This document shows, one piece after another, positions 11,148 to 23,634 of a stretch of 64,000 bases of DNA; the first letter of the stretch is position 1; each line of letters begins with the position of its first letter. Below the pieces are notes generated by a model. That model searched no databases. It saw only the letters and a program-made list of their open reading frames with translations, and had not been told where the DNA came from. Source of the stretch: Rehmannia glutinosa (taxonomy: Eukaryota; Streptophyta; Magnoliopsida; Lamiales; Orobanchaceae); the NCBI GenBank assembly GCA_016081115.2, contig CM071930.1, positions 45,917,335-45,981,334 on the forward strand, given 5' to 3'. A program made the translations under genes and the position numbers.

Positions 11148-11604
11148 TAATACTTTCAATGAAAAGAAAAATTAAGGAAATTGATTCCAAGTGGCCATGA
11201 TGATATCTAGTGGTATAAAAAATCATACTTTTTGGATGAAAATGCATACTTTTCTATTAAAAACTAATACTTTTCAATGAAAAGAAAAATTAACTTGATT
11301 CCACATGATGATATCTAGTGGTACAAAAATCATACTTTTGGGGTGAAAATAAATACTTTTTTATTAAAAAGTCATACTTTTTATGTGAACAATAATAATT
11401 TTTATATGAAAAGAAAATTTAAGTAAATTGATTTCAAGCGGCCATTGTGATATCTAGTGGTGTAGTGAAACACTTTTCTATTAAAAAAATTATTGTACAA
11501 GAAATAAAAAGTCACTTTTTGGGTGAAAGGTCATACATATTTTTAAAAAAGTTATATATTTTTAGTGTGAAAAAGTAACACCTGAAAAGATAAAATTAAG
11601 TAAA

Positions 11605-12625
11605 TTCATTCTAGGGGAAATTCCATCATATACATTCTTTTTGGAAAAATACCACCAAATACGTTTAATCACTTTTATACCTATTTTTTTTTCCTTTTTT
11701 ACTCTCCAGCCTATTTTTTGATTATTTTTACTTTTTTTTTTCGTTTTTTCTTGTTCATGTACTGTTTTATATGTTATATATGTTGTTTCGATGTGTTTTA
11801 AATTTGTTTCTTTGTTATTTCTTTTGTTGTTTTGATGTTTCTGAAATTACTTTTACCTGTTTTTTATGCTACTTTTTATTCATGTATTGTTTTGTACATT
11901 GTTTCTATTTGTTTTATAATATTTTTAATGTTGTTCGAATAATTGTTTTGTTGTTTTCATGTAGTTTTCAATGTGTAGATACAATATATACCTACTTTTA
12001 AGCTCTTTTTATTCATGTGGTATATTTAATATTTTCTACATTGTTTCTAGTTATTTTCATACCGTTTTTAATGTTATTCTTATGTGTCTTTGTTGTTTCC
12101 ACGTAGTTTTCAATGTTTAATACAATTGGTGCCTATTTTTAAGCTCTTTTTGCTCATATGACGGTTTCTATATTATTTCTGGTTTGTTTATATATTGCTT
12201 CTTGGTTGTTTCCATGTTTTTTATGTTTTCATGCATTGGATCAAAAATTAAATTTATTTTTATACTCATGTTGTTTCTATATTATTTTTCATTTGTTTGA
12301 TTTTAATATATGTTGTTTTATGTGTATATTTCTTGTTTTTCTTATAAAATTTTCAAGTATAAAATGGATAATTTAACATGGGCAAATTTTATTTTTTCAC
12401 TGAAATTTGATTAGAAGAAACATGTTTGAAACAACAAAGAAACAACAAAATATGTTTGAAACAACAAAGAAACAACAACGTAAAAAAGTCCTGGAATTTT
12501 GGCAGGAGTGTATTTTTGTCCAAAAAAAGGGGAAAGCATAATATTGTCCAAAAATCACCGGAAAGCGTAATCTTCTGTCTTTTGTCCAGAAAAATTGGGT
12601 AGTGTGTCCTTATCCCTTGATTCTA
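11605..12625. mobile_element. Mutator-like non-autonomous element, about 1.0 kb, with 9-bp target duplication
   Basis: The body is 11614-12616. Left flank TTCATTCTA (11605-11613) and right flank TTGATTCTA (12617-12625) form a 9-bp duplication with one mismatch. The ends read GGGGAAATTCC and, inverted, GGGATAAGGACAC, with TTTTTGGAAAAATACC and TTTTTCTGGACAAAAG further in, so inverted-repeat similarity is weak. A 9-bp duplication points to the Mutator superfamily. The interior is T-rich and non-coding. At 12425-12478 a 28-bp phrase starting TATGTTTGAAACAACAAAG is repeated in tandem. The surrounding repeat phrase is restored when the element is removed. Confidence 0.5.
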
Positions 12626-12660
12626 AGTTAATGTCATCATGATATCGAATGGCGTTTGTA

Positions 12661-14773
12661 ATAATGAGTCCACTATGCAGACTTGAATACAAGATTAGGA
12701 ATGGATAAGCCTACATCATATGTTTCACAAGCCGACAAGCCATATAGTGGTAGGTGCAAAAATTCAACCTTTAACCCCCATTTCAAAGAAAAATAGTAAC
12801 AACATCAATGTAGCTCCAGAAAACGACCTGATAGTAATTTTGCATCAACAAACTTCTCATATTCACCGAGTCATTTGATCCCAAAACCCTAATCCAAGTC
12901 GAATCAATTTTTTACAATTACCATTGAAAAAAAGTTGCAACTTTTATTCAACTAACAATGTAGACATTTATCTTGTGAAAACACATCAAGTAACTAGCAA
13001 CTTCATTGATTTTGTGTCTTCTTCTTCTTGATGTTCTTCTTCTACTCCTCATCCTCCAACAATGCCATTTTCTTCTTCCTGAATTCAAGTACTCTTTGGC
13101 CCGGAACCTAGAAAGGTTCAAAAACTATTACTTTTTGAGTAAACATTAATACTTTTCCAGTAGAAAATAATCTTTCCACATAAGAAAGTATTACATATCT
13201 TCCCCTCTTTTGACTACGCCAACTCTTGACTCACTTTTGATTTTAGGCCGAAGATGCTTTTATTTTCCCCATTTGTGCCATAACTCATTTCATTAAAATT
13301 ACGATATTTTCACAGTAGAGCACAAAGAGTAAGAAAACAAATGACATTTCCAGTTAGTATTATCAAAAATAGTTTCAGCAGAGATGTGTGATAAAAAAAA
13401 ATTAGATGGATGCATAGAAAACTAGGAACTTATTTAACCACATGGACCAACTATGACATTGAACATAAACATAGTTTCTGCTTTTTCATCGGATAATGAT
13501 ATGCATCCTATGCCGAAGAAGCTTACAGTATGAGCACTTATCTACACTAGAAGTGTCAAAATGCCATTGGCCTAACATTTACGATAGATTTAGATGATTA
13601 ACCCTTTGCACCTGCAGGGTATGCACCAATCTTTGGAATACTAAATCTTGGAGAATAGAAACAGAGATACAACCCTTTGCACTATGCCAATCTTGTGCAT
13701 TAAGAAACAACACATAACTAATTACATACTTTTGGCCTTTCACAAACTAACTCCTTAATTTGAAACAACTATAATGACATTAACAAACAATACTCCACAA
13801 CACAACCAACAAAGTTTAAACACTTTCAACTTCTAAAAACAACTATTCCAACAATAATCTCATATTTAAAAGACTACATGTTACCTTTTCCCTTTCCTAA
13901 CACAATTTAACTGACATGACGCCTTACGTTCTAATGAGAAAAAGTGGAGGAACTATAGTTAAATAGATGTTGCAATTGTGAAGTAACAAGCAAATACATG
14001 AACACTTTAAATCAAGCTAATGTGAAGCAACTGACCGCATGTATACTAAACTACAATTGTCATTATAAAATAGTCATCAAATGCAAAACAAAACTTGTCG
14101 TCATTTATAAGAAAATTTCTAAATGAATTTGAAATTTGACCCTTCACCACAGATATCCACTAAAATGTTTTTCTAAATACAAATCACCAAATACATCATG
14201 AAACAAATATACACTAATCCATTCCAATTTCATCATGTATGCTTTAAAATACAGTCTCATGCTATTTATATATCTGAATTCATCCAATATCCAATCCAAA
14301 TTCAGAAACTATATCAACACTTTCACAGATTAAATATTCAATAAATGGATAAAGCTCTGATCAAATACATAAGTCAAACCCAAAATGTAAGCATTGCCCA
14401 GAACTTTCGAGGGGCTAAGACAACCAACAATCAAACATCTAATACAAGTGTAAGCATTGCCCTGAATTTTCAAAAAATTTGCACACAAAAATCAGTTATG
14501 GCCAGTCAATTAGTACCTAATAAGAATCTAACAATGAAGTCTTCATATTTTCCTCCCAATAGCTTTAAACATATACATGCATAAAAAATCCCCAAAAATA
14601 TAATTAAAAAAAAAAAGCAAAATTGAATGCCAATGATAATAGCAAACTGAATCTACCTCTGTGAAGTTCAATTTTGAAGACAAATCAAGACATGGGTAAT
14701 TAATTAATTATCTTTACGAAGTTCAATTGTGAAGACAAATCAAGATACAATGCAAATAAAAATCTAAAAAATA
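12661..14773. other. AT-rich spacer with no gene seen
   Basis: Scattered short frames (the longest is 79 codons at 14345-14584, low complexity) show no domain. A CTTCTTCTTCTT run lies near 13018. A 53-bp-period duplication of GAAGTTCAATTxTGAAGAC lies at about 14664-14745. I see no transposon ends until the LTR at 14774. Confidence 0.5.
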
Positions 14774-15445
14774 GATTTTTCCGAGTACGTAATTGATCTT
14801 TTGTCGTCTATGTATTTGATCAACTATTTTACCGCGTCACTTTGACAGGTAAATATTAATGATATATATATTTTGCAATTTATTTCATTTTTATTTATTA
14901 CTTGTGATCATGATCATTTATTAATTCTATTTCGCATTTATGATCACTTGATTGATCATTATTACTATTTTGTATTTATTAGTCACCTTAGAATTTTAAG
15001 AGACTATTTATTTTAGAGGCTTTTACCTTATAGAATTAAGAATTTGATTTAGAATAAGTGATCATGAGACTTATAAGTGATCAAGGAAATCACTAATTAT
15101 TTTGGAGATTGATATATTTCATCTATTATCATCAAATTTGGGACAAAAAAATATGGAATTACCACAATACCCCTATAGTGGACGGCAATAATGGGATTTT
15201 TGGAGTAGAAATATCATCCAACTCTTGTACACTTACACCTTATATTAGTCATCTTGTGTATAATTACGCCATTAATTCAAACATTATACACATCATCTCA
15301 TACACCAATTCCTTATTACTATTTTTCCCAACATTTTTCCACTTAACCAACATTTTTCTCAATATTCCCCAACACCACTCAAGCCCATACTTTGACTTGC
15401 ATTTTGTCTCCCATGCAAGAAGCAAAATTCAAGACACAAATTAAA

Positions 15446-15451
<6 letters not shown>

Positions 15452-15482
<31 letters not shown>
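15452..15482. repeat. (CT)n microsatellite inside the Gypsy B LTR
   Basis: About 14-15 CT dinucleotides. Gypsy A has only a short CTCTCTCCCTCTC at the matching place (29737), so the tract expanded in B. Confidence 0.95.
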
Positions 15483-15483
<1 letters not shown>

Positions 15484-15515
15484 CCATTTGACGGCCATAA
15501 TGGAAAAATTGAACA

Positions 15516-15525
15516 AAATTTGTTC
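15516..15525 (+). other. Target-site duplication AAATTTGTTC, left copy
   Basis: Ten bases identical to 48231-48240. They bracket the Mutator-like element whose two arms lie at 15526-16051 and 47084-48230. A 9-11 bp duplication is characteristic of the Mutator superfamily. Confidence 0.8.
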
Positions 15526-16051
15526 GAGAAAAATTCACTTTTGGTCCCATTAGACTTATCCCCTGATGATTTTAGTCCCATTAGACTCACTTTTAGTCCC
15601 AATTCGACATTTTTCACCAAAAATAGTCCCATAGGACTCGGAAATTAAAAATCCGTTAAAAAATTAACGGAAACCGTTAGTGATGACAAAAATGGTCCCA
15701 TAGGATATCAAAGTTAACATTTTAACGACAAAAATGGTCCCATAGGACACCAAAGTTAAATTTTTAACCAAAAATGGTCTCATTATTCTTTTTTTGGTTA
15801 ACTTTAATATTATTGATGATAAAAATTATTTTAAATTTTATATTGGAGTTATTTATTTAAATTAATATTGTGAATGTCCAACTTGAAAACTAAAAAAAAT
15901 CTCTGTCCTTCAAATATTTTTCTAAAACATATCTTTTTCTAGTGCGTTTTATTTCACTAAAACAAATTCTCTTACTTAAAATATTTAGAAAATAAATAAT
16001 TCCTATATTTGTTTAGTTTAAATCACTTCTTGATTTTGAAAATACAAATAA
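15526..16051. mobile_element. Mutator-like element, left arm
   Basis: Begins GAGAAAAATTCACTTTTGGT, the inverse of the end at 48230. The next 200 bp carry several TAGTCCCAT / ATGGTCCCATAGGA words and the small palindrome CCGTTAAAAAATTAACGG, as in long complex Mutator-type inverted repeats. No transposase is seen, so it is non-autonomous. The arm ends at 16051, where Gypsy A inserted (AATAA at 16047-16051). Confidence 0.7.
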
Positions 16052-16699
16052 TGTGAAGCCCCGATTTTTTTTTCTTGAGCTTATAATTGATCCTTATTGT
16101 CGTTTATACTTTTGATCGACTATTTTACCGCGTCATTTTGACGGGTAATTATTAATAATATATACATTTTGTATTTTATTTTATTTTACTTAATTACTTG
16201 TGATCATGATCATCATTAATTCTATTTTGCATTTATGATCACTTGGTTGATCATTATTACTATTTTTGTATTTATTAGTCACCTTAGAATTTTAAGAGAC
16301 TATTTACTTTAGAGACTTTTACCTTATAGAATTAAGATTTTGATTTAGATTAAGTGATCATGAGACTTACAAGTGATCAAGGAAATCACTAATTATTTTG
16401 GAGATTGATATATTTCATCCATTATCATCAAATTTGGGACAAAAAAAATATGGAATTACCATAATGCCATTGTAGTGTACGACCAACATGGTGAATTTTG
16501 GAGTAAAAATATCATCCAACTCTTGTACACCTACACCTTATATTAGTCATCTTGTGTATAATTATACCATTAATTCAAACATTATACACATCATCTCTCA
16601 TATTACTTCTTTAATATTATTTTTGCCAACATTTTGGAAGTCTTCCAACATTCCATTCAAACCAAGTCTTGCCCATACCTTTGACCCTCAAATTGTCTC
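16052..16699 (+). mobile_element. Gypsy A 5' LTR, first segment
   Basis: Starts TGTGAAGCCCCGA and matches 38952 onward almost base for base. It is interrupted after GTCTC (16695-16699) by Copia D and continues at 29691 with CCATGCATGAGGC. Joined length is about 4.07 kb, the same as the 3' LTR. The preceding AATAA is repeated after the 3' LTR at 47079-47083. Confidence 0.92.
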
Positions 16700-18239
16700 T
16701 ATAGGTCCCAAGGGGTGTGAGTGTAAGGTTTAGAAGGGGGTTTGAATAAACCTTACCAACTTTTTGATTTAGTCCTTTTAAATGTTCAGAGTTGATACTA
16801 CACAGCTGTGTCCTTGGTGGACAACTAATTTGGTTAATCAGTAGAGTTAGTCACTCAACAAACTCGATCGAGTGTTGATAGAATAACTCATTTGTTAAGA
16901 TTAAAGACTTAGTTCAATCGTAGTTTGTTTTCATTTGGAAGACTTAACACCCTTAAACTTGGTTTAGTACTTAGAGATTATCAAGTGGATAGCAAATTTA
17001 TCACAGAGTTAAATAAATAAGATGCAGGAATTAAAGTGCTGAAATGTAAATGACACGATAAGTTTTTATAGAGGTTCGAAGATGGGGTTTTTCTTCTACT
17101 CCTCTCTTCTCCAACTCCGGAGGAATCCACTAGGTATTGATCAAGATGAGTGGTTGGATACAAGTCTTGATCACACAACCGACTTGATCCTTTGGGACTC
17201 ATCTGGGAGATGCCTTGGTCACGCATGGCTTCTCGTGACGACTCGGCTTCTTTTCACAGGGGCGCTTTGCCTTTGCTACTACACCCACTTGCTTAAGCTC
17301 TTTGGATTTGATCACGAAGCCCTCCAAAACTTGAGACCGGTTCGACCTTGAACCTTCCTACAATCCTCCGTGGAATGTAGACCCCTTGATTCTTCAATAA
17401 TTTCCTCTTCAACTGGTTGAAGCTATCTTTCCTTCACAGGTGAGTGTTGGATTGATTTTCTTCGTAATGTAGGCTTGAGGATTAATCTTGAATGATTTGA
17501 GAATATCTTAGGTTACCGTTCAAATGTTTGCTTGAATGTTCGTGGTTCAGGTAACCTTCTCTCGGAGTTATTCCTCAGCCTTTTATAGTGATCTTTCAAA
17601 AATCTGCCCGTTGAAGAGATAGGCTTATTTTTGAAAGTCACTTGTGGTCGTTGGCTTGTCTTGTTGCAGTCCTTCTTGAACCTCTTGAACTTCCTCGTAT
17701 GAATTGTTCTTCAACTTTTCGAGTTTCGACATGGCGCATGCTTCCCATTGGTTTATTCCTTTTGCACGCTTCGGGATTGAGCACTTCAAGAAAGGTAGCA
17801 TGGAGGTATTATTTGTTTAAGTAATTCTCTTGATTTCTGTGCAACGGATCTCTTTCAGTTATCTCGACTTGACTGCATTTTCTTGCTTTCCCAGGTGACT
17901 TAGAGTCAGCTTCCAATCATTGGATGACTCTTCTGTCACTTCAATTTGAGACTTGGCTATCTTGAGTTGACTTGACTTATACTTTACTCAGCTGCATCTC
18001 AGATGTACCTTCAGTCAAGTTCCCGTCTTCTCTTCTTTGCCATACTCAATTTGTCTTTGTGAGTCTTCCTTCTAGTCTCGATTGTCTTCTTGCATGTTTA
18101 GGCAAAGCCGACTTAACTCAAACTTGACTTGACCAGCCCTATTTATTACAATGCAATTTACAACAAAAATGGGGTGCCAACTTCCTATTCTAAGTTTTAC
18201 ATGGCATTCATCAAAATCTAAACAATAAATTTCCCAACA
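16700..18239 (-). mobile_element. Copia D 3' LTR
   Basis: On the minus strand it runs from TGTTGGGAAATTTATTG at 18239 to ACCTATA at 16700. The usual terminal ACA is changed to ATA. TATA-like CTATAAAAGG lies at about 17579-17588. It is nearly identical to 28153-29685. The differences cluster at CAG/CTG words, for example CTCAGCTGCATC here against CTCATTGCATC in the other LTR. Confidence 0.92.
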
Positions 18240-18254
18240 ATTTCCCCTTTTTGA
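18240..18254 (-). promoter_or_regulatory. Copia D polypurine tract
   Basis: The minus strand reads CAAAAAGGGGAAAT directly before the 3' LTR start at 18239. This is the plus-strand primer site and confirms the element's orientation. Confidence 0.85.
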
Positions 18255-18511
18255 TGATGCCAAAACTTATACATTCAAAGTGTAAATAGCAAAGATACAT
18301 ACGAGATAGTGCATTCACGAGAGAATGTATGCGTAGAATCAATTCTTTTATTGATCATAACATTCTTGTCCTTTACACAATCAATTTTACAAAGTGTATC
18401 AGAGCAAACATCTATGTCTACGCAAAAATAGAGAATTTCTGATTTATTACGTAAGACTTACATAAAATGTATTTACGTAGTAAAATAGATGAAGGGGTGG
18501 ATAGCAACACT

Positions 18512-21500
18512 TCATCTCCTTCGCTTCCTCCTTCTTTCTTCTTCTGCTCTGTCATCTTCTGGTCTTCTTTTCTTTTTCTCATCTTTAGCTGCTTTCTTCT
18601 TCTTTTCATACGCCTTCCGGGCAGCTTCATCTCTTCTTATTCTCTCTTGTCTCTCCTCCCATAGCTGAGTTTGTCTTTTATTCTCTTCTTCAATTCTTTT
18701 CACATACTCAGCATTGTTCTTACCACTTGCAGATTGGCTACTTCGTCAAAACCATCTTAGTAGATCCCTCCTCTTTTGCCTGGATCTATGTACTCAATGT
18801 TTTTGGCGAGAGGTCAGGAGTCCAAACCTCTCCCTCCACCAACGCTTCTTCCTCTACCTATTCCTCTCAGGCGTGTATTGTATTGGGGCCTTTTGTTTCC
18901 CAATTTGAGTGACTAGCGGAGTGACCAGCAGAGTGATCTTTGGTGGTCTGCTGTCGCCTTCTTCACATAGTGTGAGACCCTTTTCCCAAGACAAGTCCCA
19001 GGCTTGAGCCATGGACATGTTTGCGAAGTATCCTTGAGATGCGAGCATTTTAAATTCATCAAGGGATCTTGGCTCACTTCCGGCATTTGAGATGGCATAA
19101 GTGTCTCTGTCTACTGGAATGCCTCCATGTTGTTTCAAAATATCCATAACTCGGGCATTCATCCTTCCTTCCACTTCCTCCATCCTGCTTCAATGGGTTT
19201 TTCTCTTGTCGGCCATAGGTACAACAGAGTGTTGGAGTGGCGAGTTCGGGAGTTTCTTTGATAATATCGGCGTGACAAGACCTTGTTGGGGGGTTTGTGC
19301 AATCATCAAGGTCACATCTCTCGATCCTTCCCCCTCAACAGACTTCCCTTTTTTTTCTCTTGAAACTTCTTCAGCTGTCTTTTCCTTCACAGCTTTGCTC
19401 CATCCTTCTCAACTTTAGATCCCTTCAGCCGACTTTTAGGTATTCCTCTTCCCCTTTTTGGCATCATCAAAGGAGAGAGGAACCCCGGAAATAAATTATC
19501 AAGCGAGGAAGTCGAGTTGACAGCTGTTCGCTTTGAGTCTGGCTGCGGAGTATCTTTGCGCGAAACTCGTAGCGAGTAGCGTTGATTGACTTTTTAGACC
19601 TTCATCTCGGCCATGAGAAGGGAATTTTCGATCCATTTTTTTCTTCCATACGCAGGAGCTCATTCTTATTTTGCTCACGCAATGACTTTATCTCAAAGTG
19701 TGAGATTCATGCATGTGCTCAATGTGTTCTCTCAATTTTGTCTTCGCATCGGCATTCTCATTTCGCCATACCAACAACTTGTTGAACAATGTTCGAAATA
19801 TCTAGCTTGTTCCACACGCATTGTTCTTCTTTGTTGCCACCACTCCGGATTCGACTATTATGCCTCTCAAGTCGCAGAAGGTTGGCATCTGTTATCGATC
19901 TCATGTCCATCGAGGCCTGGTGCCTCTCCATCCGTTCAATTTCGAGTAAATAATGCTTTGAACACCTCCGAACTTCATTTGTTCCCTCTAGCCTGTTGCG
20001 GTGGCGGCCAAGCAGCGTCAAAATCATAGTTAGCATTTGAACGATGGTATCTCGATGGAATGACGGATTTGGTCGTGGAAGCGCTCGAGATCTCTTTATG
20101 ACTCTTCGGGGAGGTCGGGTACCTCCAGAGAAGGAAATGATTCTACAAAGGGATCATCACGGGCAACCGGGATTTGTTCAATGATGAGTGGTGCTCGTGA
20201 AGTTTCTTGTGGAGTCGAACTCTGCCGCATGACTTGGGGACCTGCGAGTGGACTCTGTTTGGTGGGGTCTGTTGTGAAGTTGACCGACTTGTTGAGCCTC
20301 ATTTGTCTCAACAACTTCGTTGGTCTCAATTGGTTTTCCATGTGAGTTGATGGTCCTCGGCCTTATCGAGCGTCATCGGACGATGATGAGATTTTCCATG
20401 GGTGGCTCATCATCCAAGTTGTAAGTTTGTGAGTAGACTTGAGGTCGACTTGCTCGTGGTTGGAACATCCTCGGTGAGTCTTTTGGATCGATCACGGGGA
20501 TGACTCGGCTTCATCGTCTCCTTTCGATCCCGAGAAAGGTTACATCAGGATTATCCTGGGAATCGTGAAACACACTTATCTCCTTTTCTGATGGATCAAT
20601 GATAGCAGGAGGGATGTTATGTACTTCAGCGTCTTTACCCCTGGAAGTCTCAACCTCCCGTGGACCTTCATTACCTCCCGCAGTCTCAATCGCAAGCGAG
20701 GCCTTGGACATCCTTTCGACGGTGTCACTGTCTTAGGGTCTTCTCGGTGGCATCCATCGAGTCTCAACTCCATGGATTGCACTTTCGCCGCCTAGAGTGT
20801 TAACTCCCGGGTTGTTCCTTCATGTGCCTCGACCGCATCGCGAGTGTCATTAGCCTTCGAGCGGTTGGCACCTCACCGAGACAGTCTCAACGTCTAAGCC
20901 TCGTCGATGACAACTTCTTTGTGTACTTTGTGTTTGTTCCTTCTCCACTTCGCCTCCTAGATTCATTGTGGAGTCAGTTTGCAACATCCTCCGACCTTCA
21001 GGTGGAGGGAGTTTCCCCCTCGGTGGCATACCACCGAGTGACTTGGAATGGGGTCACTCGTCTCGGACTCATTTTGTTCCCATTGAGTATTCAGTAGTTG
21101 GGGCGGGTGGTAAGACACCTTCATTAGGGGTTGGCTCAACCTGGGGTCCCCACTATCCCGGTTTCATCGCCGATTCCTTAGTTCTTTCTTCCGAGTGAGT
21201 GGGGAAGTGGTGGCGGCAAAATTGGTGGCAATATGCGCACCACTCCCATTGGGTCTATCTCAGTTGTGTTTTGGAGGACTCTCCTGGTCCTCCATCATTC
21301 TTTGTTCATGAAGGATTCGATTCTCGCATTGCGTCTTTGCATTTGTAATTCTTACGTGGCAAAGAAACGAGGTCAGATCCTCATCACTTTCTCGATAGGG
21401 CGTCAAAGTGAGGATGTGTATGCTCTGCGGGTGCCGGTGATAGGCGATCTTTGGCCTTCTCACGTGCCTCTCGTGTCTCATTTTGCTTTAGCACGTTCAT

Positions 21501-23106
21501 TTTCTTTTCAAATTTCAAAGTATATTTATGCAATTATCTCGTCAAAGGCTTGCGAAGATCTTTGTGTCCACCTCAAGAAATCAAGAGTTCTTCTTCCTCA
21601 ACAATGAACTCGGATATTCAAACCGCACTGACGGGCTGCCTTCCATTTTCTCCACTCTCGCAGACGACTTTGGATGTCCGGATACAATGGAGAGTGCATG
21701 ATTACATCGTCTTCATCATCCTCTTCTTTGGCCCTCGTTTCCAGGTATTGAGGGTAGCGGAGACCATTTTGCTCAACACCTTGCTGACCTGCATTACGGT
21801 GGAGAAACAACCTCATCAACAGTGATTCGATTTGCCTCGGCCATTCTTTGTTCCTCGGCGATTCGACTACATTTGGGTCTTCAAGTTGCCTCTGTGATCA
21901 CTTGAGACTTGGCGTTTCATCAATCACTTCTAGAGACTCTACTTCTCCAAATCTCGGGTATCTTCTCCGGTGAGTGACATACTCATTTGTCTTTTCAAGC
22001 TCGGAGAGCTTGGAAAGTTTTCTTCTTCTCTTTGTTTTAACCAAAGGGATTTTTGGCTCCACTTCCTCCTGGTTCATTGAAGGTGAATGCCTTCGCAGAT
22101 GTCTTAGAGGTAGCTACGCCTTCCTTGTTGTGGCGATCCTCTTCTTCTTGATCACCGGAGAAGGGATTAATGGTTCATTCTCCATCGGGCCGCAGGGCGG
22201 AAGACACGGCTGCGGGGCGGTGACTCGGCTACTGGGGCGGGAGCAGATTAATTTTTTTCTTTGCTGCAGGGGCAGCAATTCTCTTAGCTGCAGGGAGCCT
22301 TCTTCTTAGGTGGAGAGGGGACAATCAGTATCTTTGGTGGTCATTCCCCCTCACTGTGACGCTCTCTTAGCGTAGGCTCTTTTCTCGTGCGCCGGAGAGG
22401 TTTGATCTGAACATCCTCTTATTTACATGGAACGCCTTTCCATGTCAAAGAGGACTCCTTTACCTCCATCACCGGCCAATCACGGATCGTATCCTAGGGA
22501 ACCTCCAAACATTCCGCCCTCCTTGAAGGATTTATTCCTACATTCGGCAGTCTCTGCTGTAGACAAACTCGGCCTGAGTTCACTTTCTTTTCTTCAATGA
22601 TCGCGGCCATTACGATCAATTTCGCTTTGACGGTTGGTCAAAGCCGCCAAATTTGATGTCTATGCATTTGGCAACGATGTCCAACAATTTGTGGTAGTCC
22701 TCCTTGTGACCTCTTGTTAGTGTAGACTATCTTTTCAAAGATAGTCGGTCGCTACTTCCTTCCAGCGGCCAAGTTAACATCGCCTTCATTGATTTACGGT
22801 GCTCCTTCCGCCGTAATGAGCGGTGTTACGCCAAATCCTTGGTAGTGATGATGAACTCCTTCCCGTGAGCAGAGGATTTGATCCCCTCATCGTGAATCTC
22901 GGCGTTCACGTAGAAGCGTGCGACCTCTTCCACATAGGTCATCGAAACTCCATCGTCGAGAAATGGTTTTAGCCCAGACGTGTCGAGTTTTTGCGATCTT
23001 CTTTATGAGGCGTCATCGGACCCTGTTTGACCATTCTCTCGAAATCCACACTAGACCCGGTGTGGATTTGCTTTCCCATCTTGACAAAATCGTGAGTAGA
23101 TGCCAT
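18512..23106 (-). pseudogene. Copia D third ORF: large post-pol ORF of unknown function, broken
   Basis: A coding-like stretch of about 4.6 kb lies between pol and the 3' LTR on the element's own strand. It opens at 23106 with MASTHDFVKMGKQIHTGSS and continues in a shifted frame with VEEVARFYVNAEIHDEGIKS and HGKEFIITTKDLA. This resembles the N-terminal region of plant 'putative transposon protein' ORFs (PF20167-like: ARFYVNA and GKEFIIT words). A middle part is rich in Pro, Ser and Glu (20.1-20.7 kb). A segment with DILKQHGGIPVDRDTY lies at 18854-19183. The C-terminus (18512-18703) is a charged coiled-coil with EERQERIRRDEAARKAYEKK. SIRE elements are known to carry an envelope-like ORF here, but I see no clear signal or transmembrane segment. 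Many frameshifts are present. Function unknown. Confidence 0.55.
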
Positions 23107-23634
23107 TTTTCAGTATTTCACCGAATGAAACTTAGAAGATGATTTGAAGATTGATAGGGTTTTTGAGAGAGTTTTGCCTTTGCTTTTGAGAGAGAAATGA
23201 ACAGTTTTTGGTAATGTGTGAGAGAAACGGACGAAAATGGTTTAAGTATGGTTCATGAAAGGACGTGCGGGTGGTTTTTGAAATGTGATCGAAATCAACG
23301 GCTTAGATTTTGCACGTCGATTAGCATTTAATATCTCGTATTTAATGCGGCAAGCATTTATATCCAATCATAAGCTTGGTGTGCGGCTTTTGCCTGTACG
23401 ACACGTCATAATTATCTCGACGTCATTCTTTAAAACATTCGCTTAGTAAAAACGAGCCCGGCGTTTTTGTCACTTTGCTTATAAATGACTCGGAACTTAT
23501 CCCTTAGTTGATTTAACTCTTCTTCTCACAGTTCTCTAGTGACTCATTTGTCACCTAACTCGATCTGATTGTCTTTCCGATATGGTGATTCACTTAGTTG
23601 ATTTGAGAGTTCAACTCTTTTTCCTTTTCGTGTT
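23107..23634 (-). other. Spacer between pol and the third ORF of Copia D
   Basis: AT-rich and non-coding on both strands. It is a plausible place for a splice acceptor or leader for expression of the third ORF, but no site can be fixed from sequence alone. Confidence 0.4.

Larger units (their letters stand above)
10436..12660. repeat. Second degenerate repeat family, interrupted by two transposons
   Basis: The phrase GATATCTAGTGGT followed by AATCATACTTTTTGGGTGAAA and AAGAAAAATTAAGTAAATT recurs near 10440, 10610, 11200, 11310 and 11450, with a last part at about 12640. Spacing is irregular (about 110-170 bp without insertions). The MITE at 10739-11147 and the Mutator-like insertion at 11614-12616 sit inside repeat copies, so intact copies serve as empty-site controls. 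Confidence 0.7.
14774..15525 (+). mobile_element. Gypsy B 5' LTR, first segment
   Basis: From GATTTTTCCGAG the sequence follows the 5' part of the Gypsy A LTR (TTTACCGCGTC, TGTGATCATGATCAT, GAGACTTATAAGTGATCAAGG, ATCATCCAACTCTTGTACAC, TTGACGGCCATAATGG) but is clearly diverged, so it is a different subfamily. The expected terminal TGTGAAGCCCC is missing. At 15525 the LTR is broken by a Mutator-like element. It resumes at 48241 with ATTTCATCCAACACATTT, which is exactly the continuation predicted by the Gypsy A LTR. Confidence 0.85.

Noticed and set aside
11771..12376. Cys/Phe-rich hydrophobic frames
   Set aside because: T-rich low-complexity interior of the Mutator-like insertion; no conserved motif.
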